Virus record (IMG/VR): IMGVR_UViG_3300010354_000018
Location: 1 to 33,605 of that record
Source: a virus
DNA: 33,605 bases
Reading direction: 5' to 3' (one strand)
Shown here one piece after another: positions 14,090 through 21,788 of the stretch (within the stretch, counting starts at the first letter, position 1; the number at the start of each line of letters is the position of its first letter). The notes below the pieces were generated by a model that was given only the letters and a program-made list of their open reading frames with translations, did no database searches and had not been told where the DNA came from. The position numbers were made by a program, and so were the translations under genes.

Positions 14090-14518
14090 CTATTGCGCCC
14101 AATCAATATGAGAAACCGCAAGCTCGAGCTCCGCGATAACGTTACTATCGCCCTCCGCCGCGCCGCTTGGCGTGTTTTTAAATCGGCAATTTTTAATAAT
14201 ATCCGTAACCGGCGCGCTCCCCTCGGGAACGTAAGAAACGGTAATATCAAACTCGCCAATATTTTGAAGTCTGTTTTTTGGAGCCGCTTTAAGCAAAGCG
14301 TTTAACTCCGCACGGTCGATTGTCATACTCGCCTCACTTTCGATTTTCCCCAAGCCTCTCGATACGGGAAAACGTCCCGCTCCAAAGTTTTCGGTAATTT
14401 CTTGTTTATCCGAGTAGTTAATCGCCGTTATCCCGGCTAGTGGTGAACCCAAAACCGTAACGATGATGTCGGCGTAAGCATAAGCTTGTCCGTTTACTAG
14501 TGGTGTATTGTCTGCCAT
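14090..14518 (-). CDS. Tail tube protein, 142 aa
   Basis: A beta-rich protein (AYADIIVTVLGSPLAGITAI, then EITENFGAGRFPVSRGLGKI and SEASMTIDRAEL) directly after the sheath gene and before the chaperone, the normal place and size for the major tail tube subunit of contractile tails. The motif region with the G.g..P..r..G pattern resembles gp19/Hcp-fold tube proteins of Bacteroidota phages. A frame of 88 codons on the same strand (13993-14259) overlaps it and is spurious. Confidence 0.8.
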   Translation of the reverse strand: MADNTPLVNGQAYAYADIIVTVLGSPLAGITAINYSDKQEITENFGAGRFPVSRGLGKIESEASMTIDRAELNALLKAAPKNRLQNIGEFDITVSYVPEGSAPVTDIIKNCRFKNTPSGAAEGDSNVIAELELAVSHIDWAQ

Positions 14519-14530
14519 TTTCTTAAAGTT

Positions 14531-15706
14531 TTAGAGGCTTGGTACAAAGCCGAGGTTAATAACTATTTCGCGAGCTACGCCAACCGGAACCAATTTAACG
14601 GTTATTTCTAATTTACTTGTACTAACTACGTTTTGAGCCGAGTTAATTACAATTTCGTAAGCCGAAAGCTCTCCGTTTGCCTCCATTGATGCGAGAGCAC
14701 GGTCCGCCAATGCTTTAAACGTTTTAACGGTGTCCTCTCTAAGAGTGCCGTCCGCGTTTACTCTTAACGGGCTACCAAGTTTCGGAACTATAAAAGTTCT
14801 CAAGTTTCTTGTCGCCTTGTCAATAGTTCTATTATTCTCGATCGTCGCCAAGTCGTTTGTTACCGCTACGCTGCTATAACTATCGTTATTGTAAGTATTA
14901 GAGAAACCTATCTCTTTTACTAAAAACAAGTAACCTTTATCGTCGATCGCATTTACTAAAGACGTCGCAGTCAAAGCAAAAGCGCCGCCGTTTGCGAAGT
15001 GTGCCGTGTCAAATTCCGCCCCGTCTGTTACCATTGGGAACTTCTCAAAATAACTTATAGACTCGTTAACGTTGGCCGCTGAAACAGCCCCAAGTTTAGC
15101 GCCTAAATCGGTAATTGAGTAAGATTTTGATAAAAACAAAGCTCTACCTTTCGCGTTACCGTCTTGGCCAATACATACCGAAACAGAGGGGGCCGTCAAG
15201 GCTCTAAGGTCCGGAAGTGTTGACAAGTCGGAAACCGCGAAAATATTAGGACCGTATAAAATAGATAACGGTTTATTTTCTGTTTTTAAAGTTGTTGCAA
15301 CCGCTTGCAAAGCTGTTACTTGAGCCGTAGCAAAAGCCGCCAAAGGATAATATACGCCTACTTGGCGAATATTTCCAAGAGCTGTGTCTTGCATTGTTTT
15401 AACGTCGATAAACGTCGGGGTGCTTACCGGCTCGGCAAAGTAACCGATCCAAAGCTCGCCGTTTGGCTGTTTTTGGAAAAATTCTCTTACGTGATACCAA
15501 TGTACGCCAAAATCTGCGCTACCTTCGATAATACCTAAAGCCTCCGCTTGAGCTAAAGAGAAAACAGTTTTGATACGGGCGTTACTTGAGAAACCACTCG
15601 GGAGAGTGTCCTCGTAAAACACTAAACCGCTGATGTGGTCCTTACTCGTTAAAGGAGTACCAAGGCCGGCCGTGTTGATGTTGAATAATACTTTATTTAG
15701 TGCCAT
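14531..15706 (-). CDS. Tail sheath protein, 391 aa (DUF2586-like)
   Basis: The N-terminal half carries HISGLVFYEDTLPSGFSSNA and WYHVREFFQKQPNGELWIGY. The C-terminal half carries TNDLATIENNRTIDKATRNL RTF and VKLVPVGVAREIVINLGFV. This is the layout of contractile sheath proteins, in which the insertion/protease-like domain is followed by a conserved polymerisation domain. The sequence resembles DUF2586 sheath proteins of Bacteroidota. Gene order sheath-tube-chaperone-tape measure confirms the role. Confidence 0.85.
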   Translation of the reverse strand: MALNKVLFNINTAGLGTPLTSKDHISGLVFYEDTLPSGFSSNARIKTVFSLAQAEALGIIEGSADFGVHWYHVREFFQKQPNGELWIGYFAEPVSTPTFIDVKTMQDTALGNIRQVGVYYPLAAFATAQVTALQAVATTLKTENKPLSILYGPNIFAVSDLSTLPDLRALTAPSVSVCIGQDGNAKGRALFLSKSYSITDLGAKLGAVSAANVNESISYFEKFPMVTDGAEFDTAHFANGGAFALTATSLVNAIDDKGYLFLVKEIGFSNTYNNDSYSSVAVTNDLATIENNRTIDKATRNLRTFIVPKLGSPLRVNADGTLREDTVKTFKALADRALASMEANGELSAYEIVINSAQNVVSTSKLEITVKLVPVGVAREIVINLGFVPSL

Positions 15707-15863
15707 TTTTTAGCTTTTTTTCGGGTTTCTTACATTCTTCTACTGTTAGCCCATTTTTTGAGGCGTGAGCTTTCGCGAAAGTTTCGTCGTAAAAAATTAC
15801 TCCGTCGGAGGTCCTATAAACGACCTCCGACTTAGTAAAATATTTGTCCGCTACCTTTTCCAC
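15693..15863 (-). CDS. Small protein between capsid and sheath, GTG start, 56 aa
   Basis: A frame with a GTG start at 15863, two bases after the capsid stop, encodes KYFTKSEVVYRTSDGVIFYD and then an alanine-containing helix and a lysine-rich end (CKKPEKKLKNGTK). It overlaps the sheath start by 14 bases. The beta-turn-beta followed by a helix is typical of small accessory proteins in this position. No ATG alternative exists in frame. Function is unknown; a small head or neck protein is possible. Confidence 0.6.
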   Translation of the reverse strand: MEKVADKYFTKSEVVYRTSDGVIFYDETFAKAHASKNGLTVEECKKPEKKLKNGTK

Positions 15864-15865
15864 GA

Positions 15866-16771
15866 CTAAACCGCTTGAATAAGTGCGTAAACTCCTTTTT
15901 CGTCTGTTCTCGATGCAGTTCCGCCCGCTCTCACGCTCGCGTTAAAGATTGACCCTAAATATAAAGGGTTGTCGATGTCCGCGTAAACTTTTACCGCACC
16001 TTCTGCACGTCTTACACAGTTGTCAGCCCAAGCCAAAATAGAAAGGTGATCCGTTACCGCTGTTGCTGCACCTACCGCTTTTTTCACGTTTGACGTGTTG
16101 AAAACAACCGACTTAGATCTCTTAAAAACTTTCATTCCGAAAATTTCGCCGATTTGACCGTCAACTGTTGGTTTTCTGTTCACGTAGTCAAAATTGATAA
16201 AAGAGTCAATTTTCAACAATTGAGCGTAAAGTCTCGCGTCAACCAAGATATTTCTTTGTCCCGCCGGAACGTCGTCGATGTCGAATTTAATCGCTAAATC
16301 GCTCAAATCGTTACGCGTTAAGGTTTTTCCTGTACCCGTTGCGCCCGGAGCTAAAGCCGTGCCGTCCGCTGTACCCGTCATATAAGACTTTTGTCCCGCG
16401 ATTGTCGGAGCCCAAGCGTAAGCGATTTCGTCCGCAATTCTTGTGTTTAAGGTTGCCGTGTGGTCCTTCAAAATATCGCTTCTTTTTTGGTAGTTGGTAA
16501 CCATTTCGTTAACGTCTGTAATGTGGATCGCGTCGGTAGCGTAAAGGTCTACGGTGTAACTCTTAACGTCGTCCGTTCTTTGTGCCGCTGTTAACGGGAA
16601 AGAAGAAGGGTTTTTAGTTATGCCCGGAGTTGATCCCGCTTGCGGAACGTCAACAGTGCCGAAACGCGCGTCGATGTCGCCGTCAACTTTTGACTGTTTG
16701 TAAAATTCGTTTGAAGGAAACAAGTTACTTTGTAACTCCTTACTAAATAATTTGATAATTTGCTCTGCCAT
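15866..16771 (-). CDS. Major capsid protein, 301 aa (HK97-type fold expected)
   Basis: It lies directly downstream of the protease/scaffold gene and has the length of a P22/HK97-type coat subunit. Visible elements are an N-terminal arm (ELQSNLFPSNEFYKQSKVDG), the segment DVNEMVTNYQKRSDILKDHT forming a spine-like helix, LVDARLYAQLLKIDSFINFD in the axial domain, and a C-terminal beta end. The N-terminal region shows no obvious cleavage site. The assignment rests on context plus these features. Confidence 0.85.
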   Translation of the reverse strand: MAEQIIKLFSKELQSNLFPSNEFYKQSKVDGDIDARFGTVDVPQAGSTPGITKNPSSFPLTAAQRTDDVKSYTVDLYATDAIHITDVNEMVTNYQKRSDILKDHTATLNTRIADEIAYAWAPTIAGQKSYMTGTADGTALAPGATGTGKTLTRNDLSDLAIKFDIDDVPAGQRNILVDARLYAQLLKIDSFINFDYVNRKPTVDGQIGEIFGMKVFKRSKSVVFNTSNVKKAVGAATAVTDHLSILAWADNCVRRAEGAVKVYADIDNPLYLGSIFNASVRAGGTASRTDEKGVYALIQAV

Positions 16772-16810
16772 TTTTGTAAATTTTAATTGTTAATATTTTT
16801 TTTTTGTTTT

Positions 16811-17941
16811 TTACTCTGCGATATAAGCATTAAGTAAAGCCTCGAACTCCTCCGGAGCGTCTGCTTTTAATTGCTCCAATCCTTTTGGATCTTCTTGTCC
16901 CCACTTTTGGAAGTCCCAATCCTTACGGCTTTCTTTTTCGTCTTTTTTACCCTCTACTTTCAAAGCGTTGTTAATTCTCACCGCTTTAGTTTCTCCGGCA
17001 AAGCTTGACAATAAAGAGCGCGTAACGTCTAAGTCGTTAACCGCTTGGTTAATCCAAGACTCGCGAGAGTCCTCTTTAATTTTACCCGCTTTAATTGCGT
17101 TTTCTACTACGTCCGTAGCTGCTTGCAATTTAAGCGCCTTGTTAGCTTCTTTCACCGTGTTTAACTCGTTGGTTAAGCTTTCGATTTCGGTAGTTTTAGC
17201 CGTAAGCTCGTTGTTAAGCTCCTCGACTTTTGCCGCCTCTGCTTTGATCTCCGTAACCTTAGCGATAATTTGCTCCTCGGTTGCGTTCTCTAACTGTAAA
17301 AAATCGTTTAAATTTTTCATTTCGTCGTTTTTAGTTATAAAATTATTTGCCATTTCATAAAGGGCCTCCACGTTGTTACTAACTAGTAACTCCGGTTTCA
17401 TTCCTTTAGTTTCTTCTATTTCGTCAAAAAGCCCCATATTAAAAGCCTCTTGAGCTGTTAAAACTGTTTCCTTACCAAGTAAAGCGTTAACTTGTTCGTC
17501 GCTCAAACTTGTTTTAGATCTTATCATTGTTTTAAGGCTCTCAAGCATTTTATTTAAAAGGTCCGCCTCGACCTCTTTGCCTTTCGGAACTTGCGGCCCG
17601 TGAGCGTGAAAAAGTCCGTAGTCTTTTATAATGCGATAGTCTCCCGCTTGCGATATAATCCCGGCCATACTCGCCGCGATACCAATAACCTTGGTTACCG
17701 TTCTAAAAGGAGCGTCTTTAATAGCTGCAAAGATACTAAAGCCCTCTTTAATGTTTCCGCCGGGGCTATTAATCTCGATAACAACCTCCTCGACTCCCGC
17801 CTCCGCTAAAAAATCCATTTCGCGAGCGAAGTCCGCCCCGTTGATACTCGGGCCGTTATCGCCGCCGATAGGACGGTTTAAACTCATTTTCGCCGTTTTT
17901 CTGCCGACAATGTAGTTATTTATATAGCGGAATTTTTCCAT
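16811..17941 (-). CDS. ClpP-type prohead protease fused to scaffold domain, 376 aa
   Basis: Residues 1-195 are a ClpP-like serine protease: INSPGG (57-62), IAASMAG with the catalytic serine S91, and FHAHGP with histidine 112 or 114 as the base. Residues about 205-376 are a long acidic coiled coil (LTAKTTEIESLTNELNTVKE) ending in a basic/acidic capsid-interacting tail, as in protease-scaffold fusions. It probably assembles the prohead and is then degraded. It precedes the major capsid gene. A TACCTTTG element abuts its start codon but no upstream element is visible. Confidence 0.88.
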   Translation of the reverse strand: MEKFRYINNYIVGRKTAKMSLNRPIGGDNGPSINGADFAREMDFLAEAGVEEVVIEINSPGGNIKEGFSIFAAIKDAPFRTVTKVIGIAASMAGIISQAGDYRIIKDYGLFHAHGPQVPKGKEVEADLLNKMLESLKTMIRSKTSLSDEQVNALLGKETVLTAQEAFNMGLFDEIEETKGMKPELLVSNNVEALYEMANNFITKNDEMKNLNDFLQLENATEEQIIAKVTEIKAEAAKVEELNNELTAKTTEIESLTNELNTVKEANKALKLQAATDVVENAIKAGKIKEDSRESWINQAVNDLDVTRSLLSSFAGETKAVRINNALKVEGKKDEKESRKDWDFQKWGQEDPKGLEQLKADAPEEFEALLNAYIAE

Positions 17942-18027
17942 ACAAAGGTAAAAATAACTATTTTTAGCACCTTAACCGGCGCCTCGAGGTAAGTAATTGG
18001 ACCAAAAAGGACCACAATATTAAAAGT

Positions 18028-18180
18028 ATGTCAATAAAAATAGAGGTAAAAGCTTGGATCCACGGCCGCCGCCGTATGCTATTCGAGAGGCTAAAAAACA
18101 AAAAGGAGGCCAATACAGCCGCCCTTTTGCGTGAAATTATAGACTACTATTTCGATAACCACCCCGACGTAAAACCCTAA
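18028..18180 (+). CDS. Ribbon-helix-helix type regulator, 50 aa, antisense within late operon
   Basis: A short plus-strand frame starts at the ATG at 18028. A beta-strand-like IKIEVKAWI is followed by two helices (RRRMLFERLKNKKE and TAALLREIIDYYF) separated by a short N-T turn, matching the size and order of Arc/MetJ ribbon-helix-helix proteins. Its last 4 bases overlap the end of the convergent fibre gene. It is the only plus-strand gene between 4714 and 33605. A short GGACC repeat (GGACCAAAAAGGACCA) lies just upstream. It probably regulates late transcription, but that is inferred. Confidence 0.6.
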   Translation: MSIKIEVKAWIHGRRRMLFERLKNKKEANTAALLREIIDYYFDNHPDVKP

Positions 18181-19217
18181 GGCGTAACGTTTAAGAAACT
18201 TGAGTCGAAAGTATAAACGTCTCCGGCCGGAGCGTCGTTTCGTCCGTAAACAATAGCGTTAATAATTAAAATCGGGTTACCCGTTAAAGAGGCCCAACCG
18301 CCGGTTGGCTCTTGTAACCTAATTTCCCCGCTAAAAGTAACGCAAACCCTAGGGAACTCGAGAGACTGATCGGTCCAAGACGCAAAGACGCCAACCGAGA
18401 AACCCGTATTGATAGCGTGAGAGCTTAAAGTCGCCAATCTAACATTGGACCCCCCTCCAATAGTCGCCGAGTTTATTTTTAATCCTCCTCTTATCTCTGT
18501 AAAATTCCCTTTCAAAATTCGTGAAACTAAATAAGGCATTGTAGTAGCGTCAAAAGAGACGAAAGTATTTAAACTGCTATGGGAAACCCAAGCCGGCTTA
18601 AATAATTGCGCTCCCATTGTTATAATCCCGAGAGCCGCCTCTTTAGTAAAATAGCTCTCCGCTATTGTTTGAGTATTAACCCCGCAACAAATAACCACAA
18701 CCTCCGACGTCGGTACTATTGCCGTCCCCGCCGGCATTTGTGGACCTTGAGCTCCTACGCTCGCCGTCTCCACCGTGCAAGCAAAAGAGGTGAAAATCTG
18801 TTTATTTCCCCCGTCGTTAAAAACTCGGGAAACCGTAGTCTCCGCGCCTTTAAACAAGTAAATCAACCCCGCGTTTGTTGGTCCGGTGTTGTAAGTACCT
18901 CCGGGAAAGTAGCAAATTTCGCCGCCCGAGTAAATAAAGCCCTCGCTTATTACCGGGTTTTGTGGGTCCGTGTTGTTATACTCGCAACCGCTCAAGATTA
19001 ACCCGTTTTTAAAGTTCGCCGCGTTGGGGTTTCCTACGCCTTGGTAGTACATTAACGCCGGGAGCTTACTCCTATAATATTCGAGCTCGTTTAATAAGTC
19101 CGCTCTCGCGTTTTCTTGCAAAGTAATAATATCGTCGGCCAATATCGGAGCTCCTCCGGTATTCATTTCGCCGCTACCTATTACCTTAAACCTTGGTTTT
19201 TTTGTTTTTAGTGCCAT
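18177..19217 (-). CDS. Putative tail fibre / baseplate-attached protein, 346 aa
   Basis: Follows the gpI-like gene, the place of fibre genes in P2 and Mu. The N-terminal part (ADDIITLQENARADLLNELE YYRS) is helical; the middle is glycine- and aromatic-rich beta structure (YSGGEICYFPGG, AGLIYLFKGAE). The C-terminal third (ASWTDQSLEFPRVCVTFSGE) is beta-rich. I see no recognised enzymatic motif. It is distinct in sequence from the 532-residue fibre and could be a second adhesin or a connector. Confidence 0.6.
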   Translation of the reverse strand: MALKTKKPRFKVIGSGEMNTGGAPILADDIITLQENARADLLNELEYYRSKLPALMYYQGVGNPNAANFKNGLILSGCEYNNTDPQNPVISEGFIYSGGEICYFPGGTYNTGPTNAGLIYLFKGAETTVSRVFNDGGNKQIFTSFACTVETASVGAQGPQMPAGTAIVPTSEVVVICCGVNTQTIAESYFTKEAALGIITMGAQLFKPAWVSHSSLNTFVSFDATTMPYLVSRILKGNFTEIRGGLKINSATIGGGSNVRLATLSSHAINTGFSVGVFASWTDQSLEFPRVCVTFSGEIRLQEPTGGWASLTGNPILIINAIVYGRNDAPAGDVYTFDSSFLNVTP

Positions 19218-19221
19218 AAAA

Positions 19222-19722
19222 TTAATATTGTACGATTGTGTAAAAAGTTGAATAAGGTCTTAGTCTGTCGACTTGCTGCTTAATAGCCGGCTCGCCTACT
19301 GCTGCATAAACCGCCGCCGGAACGTAAACAACAAAATTACGGTTGTTTGTTACCTCTGCTTGGTTGTTAAAATAGGCCGGAGTTTGCCCCTCCGACTCAT
19401 TATAAAATATGTAAGGAGGCAACCCCTCGGACTCATTAAAGAAAATATCCGGAATAACGTTGTCCCCGCTGTTATCAATGTAGATAAAAGGGGCCGAAAC
19501 AACCGAAAAAGCCGCGTTAAGTACCGACTCCATTAAAATACGTTGCCCGTTATGCTTTGCGCGGTCCACAATATCCGGTTTAAATACGTCGAAAGTATCG
19601 ACGTGCAAAGTATTTAAAGGCTCTAAATTAGCGCCTAAAAAAGCTTTATTAACCGGCTCCCGCTTATCCGGCGGAAGGTAGTCCGTAACAAAGTCGTCCC
19701 AATTAACTACATAAATACTCAT
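19222..19722 (-). CDS. gpI-like baseplate protein with internal NESEG repeat, 166 aa
   Basis: The position after the gpJ-like gene, and the segment LGANLEPLNTLHVDTFDVFK followed by NGQRILMESVLNAAF, fit the wedge/fibre-connector proteins that occupy the gpI slot in Bacteroidota phages. Residues about 88-121 contain an 11-12 residue unit repeated two to three times (PDIFFNESEG, PYIFYNESEG, PAYFNNQAEV), which is unusual. The remaining C-terminus is beta-rich. The gpI equivalence is mainly positional. Confidence 0.6.
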   Translation of the reverse strand: MSIYVVNWDDFVTDYLPPDKREPVNKAFLGANLEPLNTLHVDTFDVFKPDIVDRAKHNGQRILMESVLNAAFSVVSAPFIYIDNSGDNVIPDIFFNESEGLPPYIFYNESEGQTPAYFNNQAEVTNNRNFVVYVPAAVYAAVGEPAIKQQVDRLRPYSTFYTIVQY

Positions 19723-19725
19723 ATC

Positions 19726-20595
19726 TTAAGAGTTGGGGATTAAGTCGTCCGTAAAATAGTCGATTTCGTCGTCCCAAGTATAGCCGGCCGTATCTTCTAA
19801 AATAGCGTAACCCGCCGCCGTTTCGACTTGGGTATTAATTAACACGCCGCCCGGGGCCGGTGTTGAAAAGTTACGTAAAAAAGGACCGCCGCCAAAGTCG
19901 CCAACTAAAGCGACTCCCTCGATAGCTTGCAAGCGATCTATTAACGTTGATCTTACGACAACCCCGTTAAAGTTAGTAGTCGATATTTCTTTTAAATAGT
20001 TTTCTCCCGCCAAGTTAACCGCGGCCTTTATTGCAACTAAATCATATTGTCTGTAATAGTAAATACTAAGCCCCACCATACGAACGCGGTCCGGCTGTTG
20101 ACTAATAACGTCAATCGGGATTCCTACAAAGCCAATGCGAGACAAGTAACCGCTTAAAGCTGTTAATTGTGGCCCCGTTAAAGGCTCCAAAACTCCGCCG
20201 CCGCTTGTCTTAGCCGCTTTTACTAAAGCTCGCCCGTTTGCTTGCTCCTTTACCGCCGCCGCTGTTACTATTCTAAGCGCCGGATCTACTACCGGATAGG
20301 TAACTCGTCCGTCCACCACTTGCACCACTTGAGGGCTCAAAGCATCATATTGGAACTCCAAAACTCGACGCTGTAACCATTGAGCGGTACCCGGAACGGC
20401 CTCGCGAGCGATTTGCTCGAGCTCCGCCCTAAAAATATCGTTAATTTGCTCCTCTGTTTCCAAAGCCGCCGCCACCACTCGAGTAATAAGTCGCCAAAAA
20501 GCGACCGCGCTCGACGAGGTTAAGCCCGCGAGAGTTGGGTCCGCTTGCACCGCTGCGATTATTTCGTTTTGTATTTCGTCTACCGTTCTCGCCAT
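19726..20595 (-). CDS. Baseplate protein J-like (Mu gp47 family), 289 aa
   Basis: The N-terminus RTVDEIQNEIIAAVQADPTL, then AFWRLITRVVAAALETEEQI with aromatic and acidic residues, matches gpJ-type proteins. The C-terminal YYYRQYDLVAIKAAVNLAGE and STLIDRLQAIEGVALVGDFG are the usual late strands/helices. It would form the wedge that triggers sheath contraction. It is located with the neck genes, away from the gp25-like gene. Confidence 0.8.
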   Translation of the reverse strand: MARTVDEIQNEIIAAVQADPTLAGLTSSSAVAFWRLITRVVAAALETEEQINDIFRAELEQIAREAVPGTAQWLQRRVLEFQYDALSPQVVQVVDGRVTYPVVDPALRIVTAAAVKEQANGRALVKAAKTSGGGVLEPLTGPQLTALSGYLSRIGFVGIPIDVISQQPDRVRMVGLSIYYYRQYDLVAIKAAVNLAGENYLKEISTTNFNGVVVRSTLIDRLQAIEGVALVGDFGGGPFLRNFSTPAPGGVLINTQVETAAGYAILEDTAGYTWDDEIDYFTDDLIPNS

Positions 20596-20606
20596 TGTCT
20601 TAAATT

Positions 20607-21158
20607 TTAAACGTTGTCGTTTGTATTTCTTGCGGTACGGATACCGTTATCCGTTACCGGGTTTATTATTACTTGAGTCGTAGCGTCTAAGGTAAGAGTT
20701 ACCTCTTGGCCTTGGTCGACGTACTTAGACGAGTCTATTACTCCCGTCTTATAGTCTTGAAGAAAAATATAGTAATTTGTTCGGTCCTCGTCCGGCTCCT
20801 CGTGTATTCTTGAAAAACTTTTTACCCCTTCCACGCTCCACCCTTGGAACGCCTCGAAAACCGTTTGTTTTAAATCTAATATTTCGAGTACCGTCTTACT
20901 TATCGAGAGACGGCTCGCCGTTAATTGGTCGGCAATATAAAAGCGGACCGTTAAGTCTTTAGTCTGTTGAACTTTCGCCGTGTAGTCGGTATAATCCGCC
21001 CCGTCCGGAAAGGATATAAACAAAGCCGGAAAGCGAAAAGAGTCTATTTTCGCCGTGTCTTGCTTATTAAATTGGTCGTTGTATAGGTCGACGGTTTTAA
21101 ACTGCGGGAGGTCCGCGGCTATCTTATCTAAAATACTTTCGATTAATATCCTTTGCAT
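20607..21158 (-). CDS. Putative tail terminator/completion protein, 183 aa
   Basis: An N-terminal helix (ILIESILDKIAADLPQF) leads into beta strands (DSFRFPALFISFPDG, KDLTVRFYIADQLT) and a helix-strand pair (SISKTVLEILDLKQTVFEAF). The size, fold pattern and place between the virion morphogenesis gene and gpJ fit a tail terminator of gpU type. No decisive motif is visible; the C-terminal 40 residues look flexible. Confidence 0.55.
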   Translation of the reverse strand: MQRILIESILDKIAADLPQFKTVDLYNDQFNKQDTAKIDSFRFPALFISFPDGADYTDYTAKVQQTKDLTVRFYIADQLTASRLSISKTVLEILDLKQTVFEAFQGWSVEGVKSFSRIHEEPDEDRTNYYIFLQDYKTGVIDSSKYVDQGQEVTLTLDATTQVIINPVTDNGIRTARNTNDNV

Positions 21159-21169
21159 AAGGTGTAAAT

Positions 21170-21619
21170 TTAAAGTATTTTCTTAATCCTTTTCTCTATT
21201 AGTCTAACAATTTTACGGTTTAAAACAACGCTTTCACCCATAAATTTTCGTTTAGGCATTATAAAGCCTCGACCTCGTCCCGCTCTTAGTCCGAAATTGT
21301 GAACGGAGGCGTAAACGTTGGCCGGCCCTTTTATACCAATAACAACCCTCGACGCCGATAAGCTCGTCCGCGCGATACTTTTATAAAGCTTGGCGCCTCC
21401 ACCCTTTCCGACTAATATATTACGCCCCGGGTCGACGTTGCCCTTTCTTGGCTTCCATTTTTCCGTGGACCTATTCAAGAAACCTTGGCGACCGGTTATA
21501 TTATCTTGGAAAAATTGGACGGCCTCCTCTGCCGCTAGTATGAGAATTTTTTTAACCTCGTTTTTAGCGAGCTTTTGGTCCTCCCTTAGTTGGGGGCCTA
21601 GTTTATTCCTCTTGGCCAT
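21170..21619 (-). CDS. Virion morphogenesis / tail completion protein (Mu gpG-like), 149 aa
   Basis: Contains an N-terminal helix, then FQDNITGRQGFLNRSTEKWK with the typical W.P.. turn (KWKPRKG), LYKSIARTSLSASRVVIGIK and YASVHNFGLRAGRGRGFIMP with KRKFMGES. These are the ordered motifs of phage virion morphogenesis proteins (L..SI, VGi, YA..HqfG, mPaR.flG). An upstream in-frame ATG at 21646 would overlap the preceding gene by 44 bases; I chose the ATG at 21619 (MAKRNKLG), which gives a shorter overlap and a natural start. Confidence 0.75.
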   Translation of the reverse strand: MAKRNKLGPQLREDQKLAKNEVKKILILAAEEAVQFFQDNITGRQGFLNRSTEKWKPRKGNVDPGRNILVGKGGGAKLYKSIARTSLSASRVVIGIKGPANVYASVHNFGLRAGRGRGFIMPKRKFMGESVVLNRKIVRLIEKRIKKIL

Positions 21620-21788
21620 TTTGTAAAAGTTCAAGCATTTTATCACTTATACCGCTAAAAATAGCCTCGATAGCTCCCGGAGTTTGCTCGTCTTGGGCCG
21701 CTATCTTGTCAATTATTTGCTGTACCTCTTTAGGGTCGTCCGACTCCTTAGCTCTAAAAATTAAGCTTTTAATTTCTTCCCATTCCAT
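21603..21788 (-). CDS. Hypothetical protein, 61 aa
   Basis: A short acidic helical protein (MEWEEIKSLIFRAKESDDPK at its start), with no recognised family. It overlaps the stop of the portal fusion by one base and the start of the next gene by 17 bases, so it is tightly coupled in the head/neck block. A scaffold, neck or regulatory role cannot be told apart. Confidence 0.6.
   Translation of the reverse strand: MEWEEIKSLIFRAKESDDPKEVQQIIDKIAAQDEQTPGAIEAIFSGISDKMLELLQNGQEE

Noticed and set aside
13993-14259. 88-codon minus-strand frame next to the tail tube
   Set aside because: It lies mostly inside the tail tube gene in another frame, crosses the terminator at 14014-14049, and has low-complexity arginine/leucine content.
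16968-17360. 130-codon plus-strand frame opposite the protease-scaffold gene
   Set aside because: It is the complement of a coiled coil; no leader, no neighbours in its direction, and the minus frame is clearly coding.
17936-17950. TACCTTTG element abutting the protease start codon as a promoter for a leaderless transcript
   Set aside because: There is no matching upstream element at the right spacing, and the motif can arise by chance in this A/T-rich gap.
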